Origin: RBG-16-57-11 sp964503145
Lineage (GTDB): Bacteria > Chloroflexota > Anaerolineae > Anaerolineales > UBA4823
Direction: 5' to 3'
NCBI GenBank assembly: GCA_964503145.1
Contig: CAZCYV010000002.1
Coordinates: 62,001-126,000 of the forward strand
Length of the DNA stretch: 64,000 nucleotides
The translations under genes were made by a program, and so were the position numbers. The notes beneath the pieces were generated by a model. The model was given only the letters and a program-made list of their open reading frames with translations. It made no database searches and was not told the DNA's origin. Positions within the stretch are counted from its first letter, which is position 1. Each line of letters begins with the position of its first letter. Shown one piece after another: positions 17,516 through 26,201 of this stretch.

Positions 17516-18389
17516 ACCCAAATCCACCCCAGACGCTCCAGTGGAGAGTAAGCCTAAAGCGGCGCGCAAGAAAAGACCTCTGCTCACCCGCAGCGACGTG
17601 TTGAAAATCGGCGGGATGACCGCCGCGGCAGCGCTGGTTACTCAGGTGGTCATCACCGGCCCGCTTTCGCCAGACGCTGTTCAAGGAATTGGCCGGGCGA
17701 CCCATAACAACAACGGCCACGGCAACGGTACAGAGATCAAGCATCAATGGCACATGGTCATCGATCTATCGCGCTGCATCGGGTGCAATTACTGCATGTA
17801 CACCTGCCAGGCAGTCAACGACGTACCAGATGACGAAATGCGCTGGAACATCGTCTTTCCTGAACGCACCCAACTGGGGATCGATTTCTACATGAATCGC
17901 CCTTGCCAACACTGCCAGGAAGCGCCGTGCACCCGCGTTTGCCCGGTTGGGGCAACCTGGGTACGAGCAGATGGCGTTGTAGTGATGGATTACGATCGTT
18001 GTATTGGCTGCCGCTACTGCCAGGTGGCTTGCCCCTACGATGTGCGCCGCTTCAACTGGCGAGCATCGACCAAACCTAATCCCTATGTACCCCAGTGGGG
18101 CTCACCTGAAATTGAGCGCCGACCGCGTGGCGTGGTAGAGAAATGCACTTTCTGTGTTCATCGCATCGATCGTGGCCTGGCGCAAGGGTTAACGCCTGGC
18201 GTGGACCCAGCCGCCACGCCTGCCTGCGTAGCGGTTTGCCCGGTAGGCGCACGCATCTTTGGAGACGCACTGGACCCTTCCAGCCCCGTGTCGAAATACC
18301 TCGCCGAACACGAAACCTTCCGCCTGCGGGAAGAATGGGGCACGCAACCCAAGGTCCATTATGTGCGCCCTGTAAATGGGAGGAGCTGA
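17508..18389 (+). CDS. 4Fe-4S ferredoxin-like electron transfer subunit (NrfC/PsrB type)
   Basis: The 293-residue product has the four-cluster ferredoxin arrangement of the DmsB/NrfC/PsrB family: CIGCNYCMYTC, CQHCQEAPCTRVCPVG, CIGCRYCQVACPY, and CTFC with CVAVCPVG. The N-terminus carries a Tat-like signal (RPLLTRSDVLKIGG followed by a hydrophobic stretch) in which the second Arg of the usual pair is Ser. The ATG at 17508 follows GAGGAG and overlaps the cytochrome stop by 8 nt (ATGAGTAA); NrfD starts one base after its own stop. It should pass electrons between the quinol-oxidising NrfD subunit and the cytochrome. Confidence 0.92.
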   Translation: MSKPKSTPDAPVESKPKAARKKRPLLTRSDVLKIGGMTAAAALVTQVVITGPLSPDAVQGIGRATHNNNGHGNGTEIKHQWHMVIDLSRCIGCNYCMYTCQAVNDVPDDEMRWNIVFPERTQLGIDFYMNRPCQHCQEAPCTRVCPVGATWVRADGVVVMDYDRCIGCRYCQVACPYDVRRFNWRASTKPNPYVPQWGSPEIERRPRGVVEKCTFCVHRIDRGLAQGLTPGVDPAATPACVAVCPVGARIFGDALDPSSPVSKYLAEHETFRLREEWGTQPKVHYVRPVNGRS

Positions 18390-18390
18390 C

Positions 18391-19611
18391 ATGGCTACTT
18401 TAGAGATGCGAACCCATCCCATAAACCGGCCACTGTTGATCTGGCTGGCTTCTCTGCTTGTCCTGTTCATCGTTGGCCTAGTAGCAATGTCTATGGTGCT
18501 GTTGAACGGCTTACAGGTGACCGGACTGAGCGATCGCGTGCCGTGGGGATTATGGATCACCCTGGATCTTTCGGCCATCGCCCTGGGCGCAGGTGCGTTC
18601 ACCTTCTCTGCCGCGGTTTACATCTTTCGCATCAAGCGGTTAGAAGTCCTGGCGCGCCCGGCGGTGTTCATCGGTTTCCTGGGTTACACCTCGGCGATGC
18701 TTGCGCTGGCGATGGACATCGGCCGGCCAGATCGCTTCTGGCACCCCCTGGTGTACTGGAACGTGCATTCGGTCTTATGGGAAATCACCTGGTGTGTGGT
18801 ATTATATTCGACTGTCCTGGTCATGGAAGTCCTGGCAGTGGTGGGCGATTCCCGTTTTGGAGAGCGCTGGCCATGGCTGCGCCGCTTGGGACATGCACTC
18901 CACCGCCTGACGCCGGTCCTGGCGTTGGTGGGCATGGGGCTTTCCCTGCTGCATCAGTCGTCGCTGGGCGCGACCTATAGCGTTCTGAGCGGCCGAGCCA
19001 TCTGGTTCAAGCCTTCCTTGCCGGTTATGTTCATTATCTCTGCCGTCGCAGGCGGAATGTCCCTGACGATGCTGGCAACCATGATTGTTTCGCGCCTGCG
19101 GCACCAACAAATCGTGCCTCCAAAAGTATGCGCTGAGGTTACCCGGACAATTGGCTTTATTACACTGGGCTATTTGTACATCAAACTATGGGATTGGGCG
19201 ACCACTTCATATTACAGCAACGCTCCGGCGACCGCGGATATCCTTTCGCGCCTGAATGCCACCACGCCCTACACTGCCACTTTCTGGGGCGTAGAAGTCA
19301 TATTAGGCGCCTTGGTGCCGGCGCTGATTCTGCTTTTGCCCAACCTGTGTCAGCGCAGGAACCTGGTTATGATGGCGCTGGGGCTGGTGGTGGTGGGCGT
19401 GATTCTCAACCGCTGGAACATCACCCTGTCTGGACTGGTTGCGCCGCCACAGTGGTCGCCAGGCGTGCTGGGAAACGTCGTGGCTGCTTCGTATTTCCCA
19501 TCGATTGTCGAAATCGGAGTGGCGATGGGCATCGTGACCTACGCCCTACTCGGGTTTACTTTGGGAGCGCGCTACCTGGCAATCTATCCGCGCCCAGGTA
19601 AAACGAATTAA
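18391..19611 (+). CDS. nrfD: NrfD/PsrC-type membrane quinol oxidoreductase subunit
   Basis: The 406-residue product is highly hydrophobic with about ten transmembrane segments and the NrfD features NRPLLIWLASLLVLFIVG, VPWGLWITLDLSAIALGAGAF and WHPLVYWNVHSVLWEI. It exchanges electrons between menaquinol and the FeS subunit. The ATG at 18391 follows GGAGGAGCTGAC, one base after the ferredoxin stop. Cytochrome, FeS protein and NrfD together form a Qrc/Nrf/ACIII-like quinone module. No molybdopterin catalytic subunit is present in the window. Confidence 0.92.
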   Translation: MATLEMRTHPINRPLLIWLASLLVLFIVGLVAMSMVLLNGLQVTGLSDRVPWGLWITLDLSAIALGAGAFTFSAAVYIFRIKRLEVLARPAVFIGFLGYTSAMLALAMDIGRPDRFWHPLVYWNVHSVLWEITWCVVLYSTVLVMEVLAVVGDSRFGERWPWLRRLGHALHRLTPVLALVGMGLSLLHQSSLGATYSVLSGRAIWFKPSLPVMFIISAVAGGMSLTMLATMIVSRLRHQQIVPPKVCAEVTRTIGFITLGYLYIKLWDWATTSYYSNAPATADILSRLNATTPYTATFWGVEVILGALVPALILLLPNLCQRRNLVMMALGLVVVGVILNRWNITLSGLVAPPQWSPGVLGNVVAASYFPSIVEIGVAMGIVTYALLGFTLGARYLAIYPRPGKTN

Positions 19612-19682
19612 ACCGACGCCAACCAGGCCTGTAACACCGGGGCAGGGATCTGGCAAATAGCAAAAAGGTTCAACAGATCACC

Positions 19683-21065
19683 TTGCTCCAACAAATATCC
19701 CTGCGCCTTGGGACTTTTTTCGCCGATCGGGAATACTTCCGGCAAGTATTTCGCTTTGCCTTGCCGTTGGCCTTGCAGAACCTGGTCACCAGCTCGCTAA
19801 ACATGGTGGGGGTAGTGATGATCGGTCAGCTTGGGGAAACGCCCGTAGCCGCAGTGGGGCTGGCAAATCAGGTGTTCTTTCTGCTGCAACTGGTCTTGTT
19901 CGGCATCACCAGCGGCGCAGCGATCTTCACCGCTCAGCTTTGGGGCAAACGGGATGCACCCAATATACGCAGAGTGCTCAGCCTGGGGTTGCTCCTGGCC
20001 GGCGCGGCCAGCCTGATTTTCTTTATCCTGGCGGCCTTCGTTCCCAACGTCGTTTTGGGGATCTACTCGAAAGATCCGGCCGTCGTCGCCATCGGCGGCG
20101 AGTTTTTGCGCATCTTTGGCGCGGCCTACCTGTTCTTTGCAGTCACCATGTGCTTTGGGGTGACGCTGCGCAGCACCGGCGATGTCAAGACGCCGATGTC
20201 GATCAGCATCCTGGCGCTGGCGATCAACACCGCCCTCAGCTATGTGTTGATCTTCGGCAAATTGGGGCTTCCAGCGCTGGGCGTGCGCGGCGCGGCTTAT
20301 GCGGGTCTGATTTCGCGCGTCCTGGAGTGCATCACCATGCTGACGGTCGTCTATCGCCGCCGTCCTGCGCTAGCCGTCCGACTGGGTGACTTTTTGGGGC
20401 TGGATTTCTCGTTCATTGGGCGCATCTTCAAGCCGATCTTGCCGGTGATCCTCAACGAGACCTTCTGGTCTTTTGGGATCACCGCCTATTTTGTCGTCTA
20501 TGCCCGCATCAGTACAGAGTCGGTGGCGGCGATGAACATCGTCTCATCCATCGAAAACATCGCCTTTGTGTTGACCTTCGGCATCGCCCATGCCACGGCG
20601 ATCATGGTTGGCAACCGCATCGGAGCCGGAGAGAGGGAGCGGGCTTATCGGTATGCTGGGCGTTCGCTGGCGCTGACGATCCTGATTGGGCTGTTCATTG
20701 GCAGCCAGGTATTGCTATGGTCGCCGTACATCTTAGGGTTGTATAAGGTAACGCCAGAGGTGATCGAATATGCCCGACGCGGGTTGATCATCCTGGCGTT
20801 CTTCCTGTGGGTGCGCGCCTGCAACGCCGTGATCATCGTGGGTATCCTGCGCAGCGGCGGCGACACGCGCTTCTCTTTCTTTTTGGATGGTCTGATCATC
20901 TGGGCAGTGGGCGTGCCCAGCGCCTTCCTGGGCGCCTTTGTGCTGAACCTGCCGGTCTATTGGGTGTATCTGCTGGTCATGTCAGAAGAAATTCTTAAGT
21001 GGATCCTGGGGATTCGGCGTTACTTCTCGCGGCGGTGGATCAACGATATGGCCCAGACAGTGTGA
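19683..21065 (+). CDS. MATE family efflux transporter
   Basis: The 460-residue product has twelve predicted transmembrane segments in two related halves, typical of NorM/DinF-like exporters (FRFALPLALQNLVTSSLNMV, MIGQLGETPVAAVGLANQ, GVRGAAYAGLISRVLE). Such proteins export cationic drugs or metabolites in exchange for Na+ or H+. The start is uncertain: the first candidate is TTG at 19683, with no good ribosome site, and no in-frame ATG precedes the first membrane segment. It follows nrfD by 71 nt but its relation to the redox genes is unclear. Confidence 0.9.
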   Translation: MLQQISLRLGTFFADREYFRQVFRFALPLALQNLVTSSLNMVGVVMIGQLGETPVAAVGLANQVFFLLQLVLFGITSGAAIFTAQLWGKRDAPNIRRVLSLGLLLAGAASLIFFILAAFVPNVVLGIYSKDPAVVAIGGEFLRIFGAAYLFFAVTMCFGVTLRSTGDVKTPMSISILALAINTALSYVLIFGKLGLPALGVRGAAYAGLISRVLECITMLTVVYRRRPALAVRLGDFLGLDFSFIGRIFKPILPVILNETFWSFGITAYFVVYARISTESVAAMNIVSSIENIAFVLTFGIAHATAIMVGNRIGAGERERAYRYAGRSLALTILIGLFIGSQVLLWSPYILGLYKVTPEVIEYARRGLIILAFFLWVRACNAVIIVGILRSGGDTRFSFFLDGLIIWAVGVPSAFLGAFVLNLPVYWVYLLVMSEEILKWILGIRRYFSRRWINDMAQTV

Positions 21066-21075
21066 GATGCATCCC

Positions 21076-22299
21076 TCAGCGCAGGCGGGGCTGAAGGGTG
21101 AGCACCTCGGCGCCAGCCAGTAATCCGCTCAACAACTCAGAATCCAGCGACAACACCCGGCTGTTGGCAAAGTATGAGAAATCGAAGTCAGTCGGATCGC
21201 CGGCTTTCTTACCGGGTATGGGCATCAGACGGGCGGTCAGCGGCTTATCCAGCCGTTGCGAAAGCGCAGCCAGATCCAACAGAACGGGGTAGATCTCTCC
21301 GGCGCTGGTATCGCCTGGCAGCGGTACTGTATCCAGGCCGGTTCCACACACTGCGGAATAGAGCAGCAAATCTTTGACCGAAAGGACCCCCTGGGCGGCG
21401 CGCTGAGCCAGGGTGAAATCCTCCAGCACCGGCAGCATTAACCCGTTGAAACCTGCCCGGCGGAACTCGGCGCGATCCAGGGTGTCGGTCAGGATTGCCG
21501 CCGCCGCTAGCGAACCGTATCGGCCAACCGCGGGCAGCCCCAAGCGTTCCAGCGCAGCGCCAATCGAAAGGGATTCTTGGGGGAATGGCGCCAGGGTGAA
21601 ATCAACCCCCCCGAAGTGGATGTCGAAGCGCGTCGATAATCCATCCGCCACGGCAGCAAGCTCTGCAGCATGGTTTTCCACTGCCATCACCAGCGCCTGG
21701 CGCGCTTGCTCCAGGCTGGAGGCTCCGCTGAAAGCCTCCACTGCCAGGTCGGCGGCCTCGGTAGCCAGCGCAAAAGCGATGCCCATGCACTCATTATGAT
21801 AAGCCGCCGGAAAAAAGGGCGCTCCAGGCGAGACATTTGCCAGCGCAGCGAAGCGCAGGTTGGCAAAGCCATTTGACTCGATCCTGGCGACGCGTTCGAT
21901 CACTTCGGCGCAGGAGCGGGCTGCCGACAGGGAAATCCCTCCGCTTGGGGTGGTGAGCATGCCCGCCAGGAACGTCGAGCGCGTGGCGGCAATCACCTGC
22001 GGGATGACCAGGTAGCTGGCGGGCATCTCGGGCAAGGCAGGACCCAACGAGACATAGTTGTAGCCCACCTCTTGCGCGGCGCGCTCCAGGGCGACGGCAA
22101 ATTCGACCACCTGTCTGGCTTCGGCGCCGCTCAAAAGGCGGGCAAAAGAGGGCGTCGCCAGGCGGCAAGTCTGCACCTCGTATCCAGCGGCTTCGAACGC
22201 TGGCGCAGCAGCAGCAATGAAATCAGCCGCACGGCGGAGGGTCTGCGCCTCAAGCGGCCAGGAGGGGTTCAAAAAACAAGTGATCGAACGGATTTTCAT
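21076..22299 (-). CDS. DUF711 (PFL-like) family protein
   Basis: The 407-residue product matches the DUF711 family: MKIRSITCFLNPSW at the start, LSAARSCAEVIERVARIESNGFANLRFAA, SVKDLLLYSAVCGTGLDTVPLPGDTS and a C-terminal RLMPIPGKKAGDPTDFDF. The family is widespread in anaerobes and has a pyruvate formate-lyase-like/GTPase-related structure, but its reaction is not known to me. GAGGAAG lies 8-14 nt before the ATG. It is last in a minus-strand series after mtaB, hit and trmH. Confidence 0.88.
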   Translation of the reverse strand: MKIRSITCFLNPSWPLEAQTLRRAADFIAAAAPAFEAAGYEVQTCRLATPSFARLLSGAEARQVVEFAVALERAAQEVGYNYVSLGPALPEMPASYLVIPQVIAATRSTFLAGMLTTPSGGISLSAARSCAEVIERVARIESNGFANLRFAALANVSPGAPFFPAAYHNECMGIAFALATEAADLAVEAFSGASSLEQARQALVMAVENHAAELAAVADGLSTRFDIHFGGVDFTLAPFPQESLSIGAALERLGLPAVGRYGSLAAAAILTDTLDRAEFRRAGFNGLMLPVLEDFTLAQRAAQGVLSVKDLLLYSAVCGTGLDTVPLPGDTSAGEIYPVLLDLAALSQRLDKPLTARLMPIPGKKAGDPTDFDFSYFANSRVLSLDSELLSGLLAGAEVLTLQPRLR

Positions 22300-22314
22300 G
22301 AGCAGCTTCCTCGG

Positions 22315-23085
22315 TTATTGTGAGCGCTGGCGCACGACTTCGAACAACAAGATCCCTGCAGCGACGGCAGCGTTGAGCGACTCGCTCCCGCCGGGCATTG
22401 GGATGTGGACGCAGGCGTTCGCTAGGCGACGGGCGTACGCGCTGGCGCCTTCGGCCTCGCTCCCCACGATCAGCGCCAGGGGGCGGCGAAAGTCGGCCTG
22501 GGTGTAGGTCAGGCCCTCATCCATCGCCGCCAAGAACACCTGTAGCGCCGCCAGGCGGGGTGCAATGGCCTCCCAGTCCAGGGTCAGGATCGGCAGACGG
22601 AAGTGCGCCCCCATTCCAGCGCGCAGCACCTTTGGCGCAAAGGCGTCAACCGTTTCGGGCGGGCAGAAGACAGCCTGCACCCCTGCGGCGGCGGCAGTGC
22701 GGAGCATCGTCCCCAGGTTACCCGGGTCACGGACCCGGTCGGGGATGAAGACGAAATTCAGCGCTTCGGGCATTGGCAGCTCCCGGTGGGATAAGACCGC
22801 CAGCACGCCCTGTGGGGTTTCGGTGTCGCTGGCGGCGCGCAGCGCCTGGGGAGTCGCCTGCTCCAACGGCGCGCCGCGGGCGGCAAAGCCCTCCACAAGG
22901 CGATGGCCGCGTTCGGAAAGCTCATCGGTGTAAAGCAGCAATTGCGCTTCCCAGCCTGCCGCCAGGGCCTCTTCTACCAGGCGCACCCCTTCGACGACGA
23001 ACGCCGCGGCAGCGCGGCGCTCACGGCTGCTGGTCTGCAAGGCGCGCACCCACTTGATTTTGGGATTGGCGGTCGAGGTGATCAC
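22315..23085 (-). CDS. TrmH/SpoU-family RNA 2'-O-methyltransferase
   Basis: The 256-residue product has an N-terminal RNA-substrate-binding domain (ITSTANPKIKWVRAL) and the trefoil-knot SPOUT domain. The three motifs are clear: PDRVRDPGNLGTMLRTAAAAG, LIVGSEAEGAS and IPMPGGSESLNAAVAAGILLFE. It should methylate a ribose in rRNA or tRNA with SAM; the exact target cannot be told. It starts 19 nt after the HIT gene stop and ends 15 nt before DUF711, so these genes are probably one operon. Confidence 0.92.
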   Translation of the reverse strand: MITSTANPKIKWVRALQTSSRERRAAAAFVVEGVRLVEEALAAGWEAQLLLYTDELSERGHRLVEGFAARGAPLEQATPQALRAASDTETPQGVLAVLSHRELPMPEALNFVFIPDRVRDPGNLGTMLRTAAAAGVQAVFCPPETVDAFAPKVLRAGMGAHFRLPILTLDWEAIAPRLAALQVFLAAMDEGLTYTQADFRRPLALIVGSEAEGASAYARRLANACVHIPMPGGSESLNAAVAAGILLFEVVRQRSQ

Positions 23086-23104
23086 GCCGACTTCTCTACC
23101 TGCC

Positions 23105-23455
23105 TCACCCCATTGGGAACCGCATTCGCTGGCCGCCGATCAGGTGCAGGTGCAGGTGATAGACCATCTGCCCACTATGGGGGCCGGTGTTGACGATCAG
23201 GCGGTAGCCGGTCTGGTCGATGCCTTCCTGAACAGCCAGTTGACGGGCGACGGTGAAGAGGTGGCCGACCAGCGCTTCATCCTCGGCGGTCAGGTCGTTG
23301 ACCGAAGCGATATGCCGATTAGGGACCACCAGCACATGGGTCGGAGCGACAGGATGGATGTCGCGAAAAGCAGACACTTGTTCGTCCTGATAGAGCATCT
23401 GGCTGGGAGCCAGCCCAGCGACGATCTGGCAAAAAATGCAATTGGGCATGGACAT
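23105..23455 (-). CDS. HIT family nucleotide hydrolase
   Basis: The 116-residue product has the Zn-type N-terminus CIFCQIVAGLAPSQMLYQDE and the histidine triad HLHLHLIGG. HINT-like enzymes hydrolyse adenosine 5'-phosphoramidates and similar nucleotides. Length is normal. It lies between mtaB (71 nt upstream) and trmH. Confidence 0.94.
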   Translation of the reverse strand: MSMPNCIFCQIVAGLAPSQMLYQDEQVSAFRDIHPVAPTHVLVVPNRHIASVNDLTAEDEALVGHLFTVARQLAVQEGIDQTGYRLIVNTGPHSGQMVYHLHLHLIGGQRMRFPMG

Positions 23456-23525
23456 TCTCTCGAAGGGTCAATCGGTCAGATGCAATCTGTGCGCTCTCGC
23501 CTGGCGACCTGCCACCCGGGCGGCC

Positions 23526-24800
23526 TCAGCCAGGCAAGATGTTGCCGAGAAGATGGGTATCCGCTAGCGCCGTGAGGCGCACCGGCGTGATCTGATTCCA
23601 CAAGCCGTGCGGGGCATGGGCGCTGACGCGCAGGTAATTGCCGGTCAATCCGCTCATCTCCCAGCCCTGCGGCCCAAGAGAAGATGCGCTTTCCCACAGC
23701 ACCGGCAGCACCTGGCCGATAAACGAAGATTGATAGGCGTGGGCTGCCTGTGAAAGCGCTTGCCGCATCTGGGCGTTGCGCTCTTTGCGCAGCGCGAGCG
23801 GAACCTGATCGGACATGCGCGCAGCCGCAGTACCAGGGCGCGGCGAATAAGTGAAAACATGGCCGCCAGCAAAGCGCATGCCGTGGACAAATTCCAGGCT
23901 TTGGGCGAACTCGGCTTCGCTTTCGCCGGGGAAGCCGGTGATGATATCCGTGGTGATCGCCACATCGGGCATCACCGCGCGGGCCGCGGCCACTAGGCGG
24001 GCGAAGGAGGCAGGGGTGGTCTTGCGCGCCATGCGGCGCAGCGTGGCGGCGCAGCCAGATTGCAGGGGCAGGTGCAGATGGCGGCACAGGCGCGGGTCTT
24101 CCCAGAGCTGGAAAAAGGTCTCATCCAGATCCCAGGGTTCTAACGAAGAAAGGCGCAGGCGAGGCACATCGGTGTGCTCTAGGATGGCGCGCACCAGGTG
24201 GCGCAGGCGCAAGCCGCCGGGTAGATCCTGACCCCAGGAGCCGAGATGGACTCCAGTCAGGACGACCTCGTTGGCATCGCGGGCGGCGTGGATATCGTGC
24301 AGGATTTCGGGGATCGTTCTGCTGCGAGCAGGGCCACGCAGCAGAGTTGTGATGCAGAAGGTGCAACGGTTATCGCACCCGTCCTGCACCTTGATGAAGG
24401 CGCGAGTGCGCTGACGGATGCCCGGGAGCGGTTGTCGCTCAATCGGTTCCAGGTCGAAAAGCTCGGCAGGCAAATCGAGCACCCGGCTCACCAGGTGATC
24501 TTTGTCGGCGTTCGAGATAACCTGGGTGACGCCGCTCATCGCTGCGGCTTCCTGCGGGTTGAGCGCCGCCCAGCAGCCGGTGACGACGACCTCCTTGGCC
24601 CCCACGCGCGCCACCTGGCGCACCTTTTGCCGCGAATCGGAGACGGCGGCGGCGGTGACGGCGCAGGTATTGACCACGGCCAGGTCAGCCTGTTCGGGCG
24701 AAGCGACCAACGTGTGACCGGCGGCGCGGAACTGGCGGGCGTAACCCTCGATCTCGGCCTGGTTGAGGCGACAGCCAATCGTGTCCAGATAAATCTTCAT
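23526..24800 (-). CDS. mtaB: tRNA t6A37 methylthiotransferase MtaB
   Basis: The 424-residue product has the UPF0004 domain with three cluster cysteines (YLDTIGCRLNQAE, VVNTCAVTAAA, VVTGCWAALNP), then the radical SAM motif CDNRCTFC in VQDGCDNRCTFCITTLLRG, and a C-terminal TRAM-like region. It converts t6A37 to ms2t6A in ANN-decoding tRNAs with two 4Fe-4S clusters and SAM. The ATG overlaps the stop of the upstream lipoprotein gene (ATGA) and has no ribosome site of its own, so it probably relies on translational coupling. Confidence 0.94.
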   Translation of the reverse strand: MKIYLDTIGCRLNQAEIEGYARQFRAAGHTLVASPEQADLAVVNTCAVTAAAVSDSRQKVRQVARVGAKEVVVTGCWAALNPQEAAAMSGVTQVISNADKDHLVSRVLDLPAELFDLEPIERQPLPGIRQRTRAFIKVQDGCDNRCTFCITTLLRGPARSRTIPEILHDIHAARDANEVVLTGVHLGSWGQDLPGGLRLRHLVRAILEHTDVPRLRLSSLEPWDLDETFFQLWEDPRLCRHLHLPLQSGCAATLRRMARKTTPASFARLVAAARAVMPDVAITTDIITGFPGESEAEFAQSLEFVHGMRFAGGHVFTYSPRPGTAAARMSDQVPLALRKERNAQMRQALSQAAHAYQSSFIGQVLPVLWESASSLGPQGWEMSGLTGNYLRVSAHAPHGLWNQITPVRLTALADTHLLGNILPG

Positions 24801-25477
24801 GGCTGATACACGATGAAGTCATCGAAACGGATGTCGGTGCCGGGCGCGGCGTAAGTTCCGGCGATCAGGCCGACATCGCCCCTGGGAAAACGGGCATCTT
24901 TGACCTGGGCAAGCTGCACGCCGTTGACCGTCAGAGTCAGGGTGTCGCCAACGCAGTCAGCGCGGATATGGTTAGAGGCGGAACCCAGATTAATGGCCTT
25001 GGACGGTTGTAACGCCTCCATGCCCAAAAGCTGATAGTTCTGTCCATCGATCAAACCGATGCCATAATAGCCATCGCTGCTGATGATGAAAGTATAGAAG
25101 CTGTCGTCGTCCACGGCGCGGCAGATGACTCCAAAACGGTTGTCGCGCTCTCCTCCCACTTTATAGGCGTCCACTTCGATGCGCACATCGCCAAAGTCCT
25201 TGCCAGGCTTGCTCCATACATCGACGTTCGGCACGTTCACAAAGATACGGTATGCGCCGTCCACGTAGGTCGACTCGCCGCTGGCGGTCACCGCCTGGCT
25301 CCAGCCGCTGGCCGGGTCGGAGAAATCGTCGCGGAACAGCACCCGTCCAACAGGCTGAGTGGCCCCGGGCGAGGGGGTGGGATAGACCAGCAACTGGCAG
25401 GCCAGAATTGAAAAACCTGCCATTAGAGCGAGCACAAGCCAGCGGATATTCCTACTAGGGTGCAATTGTGACGACAT
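24797..25477 (-). CDS. Lipoprotein with concanavalin-like (DUF1080/LamG-type) domain
   Basis: The 226-residue product starts at ATG 25477 (AGGA 7 nt upstream) with a signal ending in lipobox ILAC. The mature part is a beta-sandwich typical of the concanavalin-like group: LFRDDFSDPASGWSQ, GDVRIEVDAYKVGG, RFGVICRAVDDDSFYTFII, and a closing DIRFDDFIVYQP. Such domains bind glycans or act as lids on glycosidases; no catalytic residues stand out. It overlaps mtaB by 4 nt, an unexpected pairing with a tRNA enzyme. Confidence 0.8.
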   Translation of the reverse strand: MSSQLHPSRNIRWLVLALMAGFSILACQLLVYPTPSPGATQPVGRVLFRDDFSDPASGWSQAVTASGESTYVDGAYRIFVNVPNVDVWSKPGKDFGDVRIEVDAYKVGGERDNRFGVICRAVDDDSFYTFIISSDGYYGIGLIDGQNYQLLGMEALQPSKAINLGSASNHIRADCVGDTLTLTVNGVQLAQVKDARFPRGDVGLIAGTYAAPGTDIRFDDFIVYQP

Positions 25478-25537
25478 ATGATTTCCTTGCGGCAATTCCG
25501 AAGGCTTATTTTAGCACATCGCGCGATGCCTGGCGCT

Positions 25538-26194
25538 CTATTCCTCCATCGCGATGCGTTGCCAGATCACCTGGCGCGCCTCTTCAGTCGACAGGGAGCC
25601 AGAGAGCAGCAGCGTGGATGTGGCGGCTGCAATCTCCCTGAAGGCGGCCAACTTTTCGTTCAATTTTCTGTCTGTGACCAGGTCCTCCCTTCGACGACGC
25701 AATGCCGCCTCCTCCGCATCCAGGATAAACAGGCGCGAATTGCGGGGCAACAGGCCCAGATAGAGCCTGCCAGGGATGCGCCGCGCCAGGGCAGGATCGC
25801 CAAAGGCTACCGCCAGGTCGGCCAGGATATCCAGGACGAAACGTTCGCAGACTACCGTCTTCCCGCGCCGCATGGGCAGATGGATTTTGAACAAACCGGC
25901 CAGAGCGGCATCGAAAAGCAATGTCCAGGGGAGCAGGAAGCGCAGCAGGCGGGAACGGCGGAAGTCCCAATAGCCATGGCGCACGCCAGCGTTTTGCTCA
26001 TACCAACTCAAGCCGTGCCAGCGGGCATACGCCAGCAAGGGCAGGCTGAAGCAGAAGGGGAAGCGCAGCCATACGCGTTGAACCTGCACACCCTGCGCCC
26101 GCAGGCGTTCTGTGAGGATTTCAGCCTGAGTGGTCTTGCCGGTGCCGTCACAGCCCGCAATGTAGCAAAAGAAGGGGCGCGCCTTGCCGGGCAT
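25538..26194 (-). CDS. Thymidylate-kinase-like P-loop kinase of the glycan cluster
   Basis: The 218-residue product has the P-loop AGCDGTGKTTQAEIL and the KTVVCERFVLDILADLA segment that matches the DR-type substrate motif of thymidylate kinases, followed by RLYLGLLPRNSRLFILDAEE. It is a distant paralogue, since the housekeeping tmk is at 59099-59719. The ATG at 26194 gives a normal N-terminus; the frame runs upstream into the preceding gene. It is the last gene of the glycosyltransferase operon, 7 nt after the GT4-nucleotidyltransferase gene. I infer a phosphoryl transfer in polysaccharide assembly, possibly on a sugar or lipid; the substrate is unknown. Confidence 0.75.
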   Translation of the reverse strand: MPGKARPFFCYIAGCDGTGKTTQAEILTERLRAQGVQVQRVWLRFPFCFSLPLLAYARWHGLSWYEQNAGVRHGYWDFRRSRLLRFLLPWTLLFDAALAGLFKIHLPMRRGKTVVCERFVLDILADLAVAFGDPALARRIPGRLYLGLLPRNSRLFILDAEEAALRRRREDLVTDRKLNEKLAAFREIAAATSTLLLSGSLSTEEARQVIWQRIAMEE

Positions 26195-26201
26195 AACCGT
26201 T

